A stretch of DNA of 64,000 nt from Rhexocercosporidium sp. MPI-PUGE-AT-0058 (lineage: Eukaryota; Ascomycota; Leotiomycetes; Helotiales), in contig JAGTJL010000031.1 in NCBI GenBank assembly GCA_020746875.1, positions 300,580-364,579 of the forward strand, in the 5' to 3' direction. Positions 23,160 through 33,025 of the stretch are shown here, piece by piece. Every line of letters starts with the position of its first letter. Within the stretch, counting starts at the first letter, position 1. The translations under genes were made by a program, and so were the position numbers. The notes below the pieces were generated by a model. It was given only the letters and a program-made list of their open reading frames with translations. It was not told where the DNA came from and ran no database searches.

Positions 23160-23950
23160 TCTTAGTTAATATAAATAAAATAAGTTATTAATGAGAAGTA
23201 AGCTTTAAAATAATATATATATACTTCGAGCGCGTTTAATAAGAGAGCGAGGCTTAAATAAAATACGAGACGATTTGCGCTTCTTTAAAGTTAATAAAGA
23301 ATAAGTGCGAGTCTTAAAAGTAAGAGAAAGGGCAAGAGAAGAAGTCGAATTAAGACGCGAGACGCGCGAAGTAAAAGAGGTATATTAAAAGCTATCTTTA
23401 TTTAATATAATAACGCTTTTACTTAATATAATTAATAATAATAAAACATTAAAAGAACGCGTAGGAATCTTCTTAAATAACGAGCTTAACTTAGCATAAG
23501 AAGATCGAAGGAGAATTAACTTATTATTAAAGTTATTAATAAGCGTATTTTTATTTTTACGTAAAGAAAAATACTACTAATTATTTTCAGGATTTATTCT
23601 AACGACCGAACGAGTAAAAGGAAAATTATTAAAAAGCTTATTAATAAGCTTATTATTAGATATTTCTTAGTCATCGAATTTATTTTCAAAATTTTATAAT
23701 ATAATTATTAATAATTAATTCAACGGTATTAAAGTTATTTAAAAATGAAATTAAGAAATTAAATTAAAAAAGAACTTACTTAGCGAGCTGCGATTTAATT
23801 ATTAATGCGCGCAGTCGCTGCTTTAAAAGCTTTAAGAAGTATAATTAATAATCGACGAGAATTTACTAAAAGAAATAAAAGATTAAAAAATAAAAGAAAG
23901 AAATAAACAAGTAAGTAAGCACGTGAGTATAAAATGCGTTAATATTAAGT
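23160..23950 (+). pseudogene. Coiled-coil-like coding relic after the integrase
   Basis: The plus frame reads VRERAREEVELRRETREVKEVY, LKERVGIFLNNELNLA, IKLKKNLLSEL and KEIKD, charged and leucine-rich, with interruptions only at TAA. This is where Copia RT should be, but no RT motif (YxDD) is visible. Identity unknown; it may be a separate gene captured by or adjoining the truncated element. Confidence 0.35.
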
Positions 23951-24806
23951 AAAAGTTAATTATAATAATATAAAGGTCGATATATATATATTCTTAAGGG
24001 TAATCGTGATCGCGCTATTACGGTACGGGACGCTTAAATTAATAATAAACTCACTAACCCGGGAGGCGGCGTATTACATGAGCTAATAAAAGGCTGGTAT
24101 ATACCGTTGCGGCTTTTTGCTGTATATAATAATCACTTTAAAAGGACTAAATTCACTAATTATAATTTAGTAATTTAATAATTAAACGAGACGGCACGAG
24201 ATTTTAATTATAAATTAAACTTTACTTTAGTTTTATTTTTAAAACCTGCGATTTGCACGCGTTAAATATAATAATTAAGATCTTATTTACTTAATTATTA
24301 TAGCTTAGTTATATATTTAAATTTTATTTATTTAATTATATATAATTTAAATACGTATTTATATTCTTATTTATTATTAATATTAATTGCCTGGCAGACT
24401 GCTTATATTAATATATAAAGTCATCGCATATTATATTTTCAAAGCGCGTATTAATATTTTTATTTATTATAATATCTTAGGAGTATTAATTTACTACTTA
24501 ACGCTATGCTTTTACTGAGAACTAATATATATACTCGGGGAACTTATATTATATCTTTCGACTACTTATACGCTTTTAAATAATAAAGCTTATTTATATA
24601 ACGGAGCTTTATTATAAGGGTATGTCGAGCCTTAGCGCAATCTACTAGTCATATGTATGCTCTTGTAAGCACTTACGTGTATATATACTCGGGTTATAAT
24701 CCTTTTTTATAAAGGATAACGCTTATTTTAATAAATCTATTAAACTCTTACTCTTTACGTTAATCGTAGAGCTCTTAAACCACTAAAAGCCTGCTCCACT
24801 TCTGTC

Positions 24807-25131
24807 CGACAAAGCTTAATATTATTTTTCTTTAAGTCTTCGAATTCTTAAGAGAGAATTAAGATTAGCGCGCTACGTGGCCCGTTAATCGCCGATATAA
24901 CGCTAATACAGAGTTCTTTAATTAAGGATATTATAAGTTTTTAAGGAGACTTCTGAGCTTTGGCATTAGCGATTTTAATAAAATAATTAACGCGACGCTT
25001 TTTTTAGTTAAAAATAAATTAAGTAATATTAAAGTCGGCTTACTTAATCTTACTAAAGTTGAATTAAAAGATAGCTTTAAGAAGATCGTCGAAGAGTGAT
25101 TTTATCTTAGCCGGGACTTCGTCGGTTATTA
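24807..25131. other. AT-rich gap between Copia and pogo relics
   Basis: No frame, repeat or motif is supported, apart from being the target sequence (TA at 25130-25131) of the next element. Confidence 0.3.
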
Positions 25132-26957
25132 ACGTCTAGCCCTACTATTCCCACTACCCTTAGTTTCCGGATACCTGGCTTAATTTTACTACTTTTTATT
25201 TAAGGCTTAATAACTTTATATTTCTTTAACTTTTATATAAGAAATTATAGAAATTAAATCTCTTTCGGATTCTGATTTTATAAGTATAATTTAGCGATTT
25301 CTAATTGCGATTTAAGCCTTAAAGTAGTATATATCGTCATAAACTTAAAATTTAAATTAGTTTATACTTTCCTTTTTTTCTTTAGCTTTAATTGCTTTAA
25401 TTTCTCTTTTAACTCTTAAATATTTATCTTTACTTTTTTTAATTTATAGTCTTTTTATTAATTATTTTTACAATTTTTTTAATACGTAAACGCTTTTTTA
25501 AAAGGTAGTTATATAATCCGGAAGCTAAGTTACGGAGCTATAAATAGAAATCTTTCTTAGTTTTTAAAGTACGGAGATTAAGTAAGTTACTAAAAACTTC
25601 TAGAAGTGGCGTTACTTCTTTTTAAGAATTTAAAAGAAGCGTAGCTATTAATTTATTATTATTTTTTAATAGTAATCGGCTTATAAAAAGTTTTACTATA
25701 AATACCGGCAATAATTTAATAGTATTTTAACCGGCTTTAATATTAAAAGCCGTAATACTTTCTTAACGTGCTTTTTAATAGTAAAGAAAGAAATTACGTT
25801 TACTAATTAAAGTAAAATTAAATAAAGAACTCAAGTTATATAATTCTTTCTAGTACGCACGTTTAAAGAGAGAGAAAATCGTTAAATCCAAAGGTTATAA
25901 GACGTGTAACGTATATAAAAATAAGAATAAAACGTAAATATTATGCTTAAGGCATTTCGAAAGGATCCGTAGTCTTATAGCTCCTGTGGCCGTTTAAAAT
26001 AAGGAGTCTTACTAAAGGATTGCGTGGTTTCGTCTAAGAAATAAACATCTTTTCTAGTTATTTAAAAGCTGTCTTATTAGTCGTTTACTTATTTTCCGTA
26101 ATAATAAAGTGTTAATTACTAAATTTATTTAATTAAGACAGAAACCACTATTGTTAAATTATCTTTCCTTTATAAATTATAACCGGAGCTATAGAAACTC
26201 TAGTTATAAAGATATATTTAATGATTGACGTCTAAGCACATAAACCTGGCTGTTTCCCTTAAACCCTTACGCTTCTCAGTATAGCTTATAATTAATTTAT
26301 TAAAACCGTAACTTTCTATAATACTAGTTTCGTTCATATTCCACTATTAATTAGCTAGAATCGCTTTAATAATCGGGACGTCAAATTTTTGAAACTAAGG
26401 CTTAATAACTTTAGAGCAAGCGTTATTAATACATATAGAATTAACGTAGATTTGCTTTTTAGTCTTAAAAATTCCAGGCTAAAAATCGCTTTATTTAATA
26501 TTATTTAAGTGATTTATAATCTCCTTAAAGAGTTAAAGGCCGTTAAGCGAAACTCTTGGTTTATATATACGTAATTCTACGGCTAATAGACTCTTGAGTA
26601 AGTACTTAATTAATTAATTTGTCTTTTAATACCGTAAGTAGCTTTTGTAAATAACTGGCGGCTTCTTAATGCGATAATGCGGTTGTAGCACAATTATAAA
26701 GGGTAGACTTTGGAATCTTTTATTTTAGCAATGCCTTTTGCGTAGACTTATTATTTACTATTTCTTTAAAGGCGCTCTAAATATTAGCTTTTATATATTA
26801 ACGCTTTATAATTAAAATAATTTAAATTCTAAATTTCAAAAGATTTAATTAAGAATTAAAAGAGTTAATAATTATTTAAATAAGTAGGTACGAGGGGCGG
26901 TGAGGTTAAGCGAGGTGTCCGGAAACTAGGGGTGGTCGGAATAGTGGGGCTAGACGT
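25132..26957 (-). mobile_element. pogo/Fot1-like DNA transposon relic with TIRs and TA duplications
   Basis: The ends are inverted repeats of about 48 bp that differ mainly by transitions. The left end reads ACGTCTAGCCC then TACTATTCCCACTACCC, and the right end is its complement, with CCGGAAACTAGGGG inside. TA lies on both sides (25130-25131 and 26958-26959), the target site of Tc1/mariner-pogo elements. The minus strand encodes a degraded DDE_1 transposase: WNMNETSI (first catalytic region, codons at 26329-26343) and, towards the C terminus, a YTSYNL...FSLFKRAY segment near 25.86-25.92 kb. The size, 1826 bp, is typical. Many TAA stops leave it inactive. Confidence 0.8.
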
Positions 26958-26959
26958 TA

Positions 26960-27835
26960 GCTTATGCTTCGCTAGCGAGTAGAAAAAATTTGACTTATTA
27001 ACTTATACGGCTTGCCTTTCTTATAATAATCTAGATACTTTATAATAAATAAGCTAAGGTTATTAAAGCATTAAAGATTAGGGAATTTTTAAATCTCGCC
27101 GGCGCAACGTAAGTATAACTTCTGACGAACGTCGCTTGTATTTATAATAACTCTACTTGAAGATCGAATACGCGTATTTTTCTTTACTTCGAATAGAATT
27201 CGTTAAAAAGATCGGACGTTATCCTCAAAATCTTTATTATTATTATTTTAATTATTAATATTAATTATTTTTAAAGAAGTTGCTGAAGTTCGCTAGCGTT
27301 TAGTCGGAGTCTCGCTAGCGTTAATCGCGATAAAGCCAAGTATCTTGCTTTTGCGCTTGCGATCGGAGGAACCGCCGGCTAAGTAGCTATTAAAAGACAA
27401 TATTATCAAGATCGAGGAGTAGTTATAACTTATAATCTACTATAATTATTATTATTAATTAAGAAAGATTATAAGAAAAGAGAAGTATTATATACTTAGT
27501 AGGCGCTAAGCCCTTCTTATTAATAGCTTTTGCTTTATTTTATTCTTTCTAGAATTTACTTTTAAAATAAATAATAGAAAATTTGGTTCGTTAGCGAATC
27601 GCTAGTATAGCGCTAGCTAAAAGCTATAATATATCCTTACTTTTAAAACAGAAGGAAATAAAAGAGGAGATATTGTAATAGTTTATGCTCTTAGCGCTGA
27701 TTACGTAATCACTGCCCTTATAAGGACAGTAAGGGGGAAGAGGTAATCTTTCCTCCTTAACAATTAGCTTCTGTATAAATTAAAATATCACCAGCGAGTC
27801 TACAGCGCTTCTCTAGCTATTCTATTGTGCCATAG
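26960..27835. other. AT-rich sequence leading to island 2
   Basis: It contains repeated GCTAGCG-type words (about 26972, 27290, 27320, 27605-27625), possibly the eroded ends of a small element. Composition changes to ordinary near 27690. No coding frame is recognised. Confidence 0.3.
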
Positions 27836-28670
27836 TCACCTCAGCGTGCCAGTGATCATTACAAAGGGGGACTGGTCCTACTAAGCGACATAGAAGAAGC
27901 GCAATTGAGGATCGAACGCGCGAGGAATGGAGGTGCTGATACACAGGAAAGCCTGGAATCAGTGCTGCATGTGCGCAATCTGTCGATACGTAGAGCCTTA
28001 TCCCCAAACGCCCCAAATCCACCGTTACCTGGTCGGCGATGGGTTCTTGTCACGTACCTCTACATAAGTGAGACTGTTCCACGGGTGTGGGATTTTGGCG
28101 TGTTGTCGATTTTCATTTCTGGCATTGAGATGACAATTCGCTACAATGATATCCAAGGGGTTTCATCCTACGGGAGTACGGGAAAATTGATCCCCTTTGT
28201 TACTGGAATTGCAGGCTTGGTTAAAGTATGGCTAGAATATGCGAAAGCGAAGAGAAAGCGGATACTGAGAAGGAAGCGCCGACAAAAGAAGAAGCAGATG
28301 ACCAGGCAGCTTCTGGCCAAGGTGAAGCGGTGCAGGTTGAAGCAATGGAGGCAAACCCAACAGGTTCTGGAATCCCTGACCAAACCGCGGCTTAGGATGC
28401 ATCAGACGCTGCGAAACTCGAAGGACCCAGCGTGAATGAATCCTCAAATCAAAAGAAATCTGCGAGGGGCGCTACCCCCTTTGAGCAAAGGCCATTTATG
28501 ATTACCTGGCGAGCTCCGACGATGCGAACGAAGTCAGCTTCGACAAAAACGATATTCTGGAAGTATCGAACATGACAGGCAACTGGTGGATGGTGAAAAC
28601 AAGCAACGGAGAGACCGGTATTGCGCCGAAGAACTTTCTTGTTGCCTTGAATGAGCAACAAGTCGCGTAA
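27836..28670 (+). pseudogene. Membrane protein with C-terminal Sho1-like SH3 domain, frameshifted
   Basis: Three consecutive plus frames make one protein-like series. First, 27836 to about 28250 encodes a basic N-terminal part and two hydrophobic segments (VWDFGVLSIFISGIEM and KLIPFVTGIAGLVKVW). Then about 28250-28480 is an acidic linker (EKADTEKEAPTKEEADDQ) with a TAG at 28393 that fits CAG. Last, 28485-28670 is a complete SH3 domain ([42 protein letters not shown]). Membrane segments, acidic linker and an ALYDY/WW SH3 end match the plan of the osmosensor Sho1, although Sho1 has four membrane helices. Each change needs one base lost and no GT-AG intron explains them. The true start is not visible. 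Probably a decayed paralogue. Confidence 0.6.
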
Positions 28671-29151
28671 GGAGCCCGGCTGAAGTTGGTTATGGCCAAA
28701 TTTCTCGTCTGCATCCATCCCGTCCAGAAAATAGAGAGCAATGGCTTGCTGGATATCAATATATCATATGCTTATGCATCAGCTCAGCTCTCGAGCAGAG
28801 AGTTATCCCCCCTATTCGCTCGTGCAGGCAAAAGATCTCCGTTTCCAGCATTTCACACTGATTGCCTGACAAAGCCCTTTCACAATTCTCCTTTGAGAGG
28901 TGGTTCCCACCACCTCCATCAGTATGAAATTTAAAGCTGTTTTTACTTTTCTACATCTTATCTCAACAGAAATGGCCACTGTCGGGCTGTGAGGCGTCTG
29001 AGAGACCCAAGGGTTGGCAGCTGCTGGAGGAGGGCTGGGAGGCGTCGGAGTCCGTAACTGGATGTCAAACTTCGACAAGACAACTTCGGGATCCATAGGG
29101 ACCAGACCTGACCTCTAAATACTGCCTTGACAATTGCTTCGCCCATTGACT
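28671..29151. other. Convergent 3' region between SH3 relic and HET gene
   Basis: Ordinary composition. On the minus strand a proline-rich frame (RTPTPPSPPPAAANP, about 28.98-29.05 kb) could be a displaced C-terminal tail of the HET protein; otherwise nothing is supported. Confidence 0.35.
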
Positions 29152-31038
29152 TTATGAGGTCTTCGATTTGATCTTCGAGAACATCTCTTTCGCAACCGTC
29201 GTCATCCGGTTTTTTCTTAAGGGTATTCCACAGCATCTCTTTCGAGTGTATATCCCCATCATTTCCTGATTCTGGCAACGGAAGCACCAATAAAGTGTTC
29301 CATTCGTTGAAATTTCGGTTCCGGACGCATCTTCCTGAGTCCCATCTGTAGGTGCATTGAAACGAGTTAGGGTCAGTATAGTGCAAAGGTCCAGATTCAA
29401 CGTGACGCTATCCAATGAGACGCGCTTTCTAGTCCTCTCAGAATCTCTAACTCTCAGCATCCAAACCTCAACACTCTTAAATGCTGAGCATTTCCATAGT
29501 GAAGTGCTGATTGATGACGATTTGTTAAAGAGAGCCACTCCTCCGAAGACCTTCCAAACACCACAAAATGTGCTTCTAATGGCAACGGCAACGTCGCAGT
29601 TCGAAAACGGGCAAATGACATCGCCAAGCAGGATGCTGGCGGGAGCGATGCCAATATCGCCATTGCTCGTATGGAAGAAGCGCATATGATCACTCTTCCC
29701 CGGATTGTTCTGAACTTCCTTTATTAAATATGGTAGATTGACTAAATTCCCATGGAGTCGATTTCGTATGGCAAAGGGTTTCGGGTTCCGAGACATGGTA
29801 ACGGTGGATGTTTGATAGGAGATCTTGGCCACACCTCCCAAGGATTCCCAGAAGTCTTTCTCCAGGCTGCTTATTGGAATACCGTCTGTGGTCGGTGGAC
29901 TAATTACAGGTCCCAAGTGGTCAATTCGCGCACCGTAGCTGCCTTCAAGTTTGAAGACGGGTGAACTTCTATCCATGGAAGTGTCCCTGGATTGATTCGC
30001 ACCTTGTTCCAACAAGTCCGAGTCTGCAAAGGATCGTTGCAATGTCTGACTCAGAATGATTGCTTTAGGATACGCATATGTTCCGCCTTCGTGAGGATTC
30101 CAGAATTGCATGACATCCTGATATACCTCGAACAAATTCTTTGAGTAATCAGCTGTGAGTTCATTATTCTGGCAGTCCTTGGCTATTCCCAAAAGAGCAA
30201 ATACTTTGTCTCGAGGATCGGAGCATTTGCAGGACGCACAAACTCTCATGAGTGTAAGGAGGCTGAGAGTATTTGTCTGGAATGACTTCCTGCTGCGGTC
30301 CAGGCTCAAGGCCTGGCTTCGCTTGATAGTCTGACGATACGGATAATTCGTAGGCAGATAATCAGACGGATAATTCCGAGATTCGAGGTAGTCAAAAAGC
30401 AGGCTTAGCTGAGACCAATTCACGCTCTGTGAGTCACAGTAAAGGGTAAGGCGTCGTGCGAGTACGACTTCCTGGACGATCCACATTCGGGAGAAGTATT
30501 CAAGGTTGGTCATTTGCTCCAATGCTTGCCAATGTCTCATCTCAAGATTCGAGCAGCGGAGACGTCCGCCCAAAGATGCCAGCACTTCAACTGCGAGTGA
30601 TGCAGCGGATTCCTTCGACCCAAGCCATGCAAGCACCTCTTCAGCTTGACTGTATATCTGGCTCATGAGTCGAACTTGGTGATTGCGTTCTTTGATATCA
30701 TTTTGGTTGATACACAGAGCATCGATCCACAAGCAACGGGGCGCCGATATACCTCTTCTCTGATCATGTGCTCGCAAGCCCCAGAGCGCAGACCATAGAT
30801 TCTTCGTGACTGAGGCGACTTGACTATCCACATGGATGGGTTTTCTTTCAGTGTTTTTACCCCAGGTATATGAGAGAGCCTGATATGCGGGTCGATTGGC
30901 AAATCTGGCATGAATGAATTTGCAGCTGATGGGTTCGTGAAATGACGCTGAGGCTGGCAGCGGGTCGAGGATGACGAGACGGATATCCTCGGACATGTTG
31001 AGCGGACTATAATTGTATCCGTTGCCCTGGTCGTCCAT
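29152..31038 (-). CDS. HET-domain (heterokaryon incompatibility) protein
   Basis: A single open frame of 628 residues from the ATG at 31038; the frame extends upstream without another ATG. HET motifs appear in order: YQALSYTWG (52-60), LWIDALCINQND (103-114), the run QVRLMSQIYSQAEEVLAWLG (121-140), YFSRMWIVQEVVLAR (181-195) and CSDPRDKVFALLGIA (272-286). HET proteins trigger cell death or growth arrest after fusion of unlike strains and are numerous in filamentous ascomycetes. A later GDIGIAPASILLGDVI segment fits the usual C-terminal region. The last 75 residues look less protein-like than an overlapping frame (29386-29100; LLVLPLPESGNDGDIHSKEML), so the 3' end may be frameshifted or spliced. 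It converges on the SH3 relic. Confidence 0.8.
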   Translation of the reverse strand: MDDQGNGYNYSPLNMSEDIRLVILDPLPASASFHEPISCKFIHARFANRPAYQALSYTWGKNTERKPIHVDSQVASVTKNLWSALWGLRAHDQRRGISAPRCLWIDALCINQNDIKERNHQVRLMSQIYSQAEEVLAWLGSKESAASLAVEVLASLGGRLRCSNLEMRHWQALEQMTNLEYFSRMWIVQEVVLARRLTLYCDSQSVNWSQLSLLFDYLESRNYPSDYLPTNYPYRQTIKRSQALSLDRSRKSFQTNTLSLLTLMRVCASCKCSDPRDKVFALLGIAKDCQNNELTADYSKNLFEVYQDVMQFWNPHEGGTYAYPKAIILSQTLQRSFADSDLLEQGANQSRDTSMDRSSPVFKLEGSYGARIDHLGPVISPPTTDGIPISSLEKDFWESLGGVAKISYQTSTVTMSRNPKPFAIRNRLHGNLVNLPYLIKEVQNNPGKSDHMRFFHTSNGDIGIAPASILLGDVICPFSNCDVAVAIRSTFCGVWKVFGGVALFNKSSSISTSLWKCSAFKSVEVWMLRVRDSERTRKRVSLDSVTLNLDLCTILTLTRFNAPTDGTQEDASGTEISTNGTLYWCFRCQNQEMMGIYTRKRCCGIPLRKNRMTTVAKEMFSKIKSKTS

Positions 31039-31989
31039 GGTACAATTGATAATCAATGGATGAAATTGCTCTGAATATCGCCTTTGACGAGATGCCGCGG
31101 AAAAAGGTGTTGGCAATGATAAGTGGTCTCTATTGAACGCTACGTACAGCACAGATAGAGGGGTGCAGAGATTTCACCGCACGGATCAAGCATGTGTGCC
31201 TGTGATTGCCACGCCTGTCTCGTATCAGACCTTCTACCGGAGTAACTTCACACGCATCCGTAGCATAAGGCAAACGGTTGAACGGGCTCTCTAGCTCTGA
31301 TGTGCCAGTCAGCTTTCTATTTTTCCTGGGGTCTCTGCGTAAGCTTACCATAATTGATTGTATCTCCAAGGTGGGCCTTGGCGGCTCCACCGATATGGAC
31401 TCCCTGGTACCTGTGACCAGAAGGATTTCCATTGTCCTTGCAGCGGCCTGGCTCGGTGAGGCATCTGCTAGTGTCGCAGGGAAGGAGAGTCGTGGAATTA
31501 GGGTTTAGGAGACTTGGCGATCATGTGTGGCTGAGATCCCGAGTATACGGGATTTCGCGGGTAGACGAGTCAAATGGATAAGATGGATCGCGCGCTCCAC
31601 CTTATAGATCCAGCGCCTCCAATCCAAACGCCATTCTCGAGCTCAATGTCTCGTGGAGCTGCACACTGCAGCATATATGAGGAGCTGACATCATCCTTAG
31701 CCTTTGACTCGAACTCGGCGCCCTAATAGTATCCGCCCACATATTACATAATAACGCTTTTGCTAATTAGTCGCATTTATGGTAGTGCGTAATACTAATT
31801 AGCCGCATTAATAAGAGTAATATAAACTGTATTTTATTAAAATTATTATTATACTAAAATTATAATAGTAGTTATTTTAATACTAAAATAATTACTTAAA
31901 ATTATAAGTAAAGAAGTAAAAATTAATTTAAGTAATTATTATTACTAATATTATTTCTTAAAATTAATAAGAATATAATAATAATTAAA
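31039..31989. other. 5' flank of the HET gene and island edge
   Basis: Ordinary composition to about 31740, then abrupt AT-rich sequence. Short frames on both strands lack protein character. Near the edge, CTAATTAG[T/C]CGCATT is repeated at about 31764 and 31797. The HET promoter should lie in 31039-31740. Confidence 0.4.
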
Positions 31990-32280
31990 AGCTATGCGAA
32001 TCAAGGCACTTGATTAGGAGAGGCATGATATCTGTATCTACGATAAGGTAGTGGACTGGTTTATATTAATTAGGAAGGAGTTGGCTAGCTCGCATATCTT
32101 CACAGAGAATATATATAATATAAATGAGACAGGAGTCCTTTTGAGCGTTTTGAACTCTTTAAAAGTCCTTGTAGGTAGGAACGAGCTGCGGAACTATAGA
32201 GGAGCAGGGGTGAAGCGCATTTTAATTACTCTAAGGGTAAAAACAGGGTTAGGTTTAGAAACACTAGGAGCTTTATAATT
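31990..32280 (+). mobile_element. pogo-type transposase fragment (DDE_1)
   Basis: An open plus frame encodes YDKVVDWFILIRKELA, NIYNINETGVLLSVLNS, KVLVGRNELRNYRGAGVKR. This is the segment around the first catalytic Asp (here N, in N-I-N-E-T-G) of a pogo/Fot-like transposase. It stops at a TAA after a frame change near 32235. Only about 95 codons remain, flanked by pure AT-rich sequence. It differs in sequence from the element at 25132-26957. Confidence 0.65.
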
Positions 32281-32385
32281 AAAAATATAAATTTTATAAA
32301 ATATAATAATTTTAAATATATTAAGATTTTAAATTTATTAAAAAATAAATATAATAATGTTACTTAATAATTATTTATTAATAAA

Positions 32386-33025
32386 AAACACTTTTAAAAT
32401 TTAATAATAAGTATTCTGTTATTTATTATATAAAAAGCCCGTAAAATATTCGATGATAGGTATTCTATTATTTATTAAATAATAAGAAGTCAGCAAAATA
32501 TTCAATAATAAGTATTTTATTATTTAATATATAATTGTTTTTATTTAAAAAGCACGCAAAATATTCAATAATAGGTATTTTATTATTTAATATATAATTA
32601 TTTTTACTTAAGAAGCCCGTAAAATATTTAATAACAGGTATTTTATCATTTATTATATAATTGTTTTTACTTAAAAAGCACGCAAAATATTCGATAATAG
32701 GTATTCTATCATTTAATATATAATTATTTTTACTTAAAAAGCCCGTAAAATATTCGATAATAAGTATTCTGTCATTTATTATATAATAAGAAGCTAGCAA
32801 AATATTCAATAATAAGTATTTTATTATTTAATATATAATTATTTTTACTTAAGAAGCCCGCAAAATATTCAATAATAAGTATTTTGTCATTTATTATATA
32901 AAAAGCCCGCAAAATATTTGATAATATGTATTCTGTTATTTATTATATAATTATTTTTACTTAAGAAGCTAGTAAAATAATCGATAATAAGTATTCTATT
33001 ATTTATTATATAATTGTTTTTACTT
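32386..33025. repeat. AT-rich minisatellite, about ten units of 63 or 50 bp
   Basis: Units carry the anchor GC[C/A]CG[C/T]AAAATATTC[A/G]ATAATA[G/A]GTATT, seen near 32438, 32490, 32551, 32614, 32677, 32742, 32792, 32855, 32905 and 32968. Full units are about 63 bp; shorter ones lack a 13-bp TTATTTTTACTTA-like part. Because 63 is divisible by three, the minus strand stays open for 113 codons (32468-32809) with a 21-residue period, an effect of the period rather than evidence of a gene. Confidence 0.85.

Larger units (their letters stand above)
19596..24806 (+). mobile_element. Ty1/Copia retrotransposon relic, plus orientation
   Basis: A 50-bp stretch starting ACGTTAATCGTA is present at 19596-19645 and again at 24757-24806. 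All differences over its aligned part are C/T or G/A transitions, and it ends CGACA (TAATA on the left), as an LTR 3' end would. The left LTR is otherwise missing, cut at the junction with the inverted-repeat element. Inside, a protease-like region is at about 21.07-21.44 kb (RGTRVIKGIF context). An integrase C-terminal region is at about 22.1-22.75 kb (NNEAERIS, KRTFKIITRAYIGYF, IIITRNVRFNENSFY). No RT box was found where it should follow. Confidence 0.65.

Noticed and set aside
31278..31508. Plus-strand 76-codon frame upstream of the HET gene
   Set aside because: No domain, no intron continuation and no signal; likely chance in ordinary-composition DNA.
32468..32809. 113-codon minus-strand repeat protein
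   Set aside because: Explained by the 63-bp minisatellite period being divisible by three and lacking stops in that frame.
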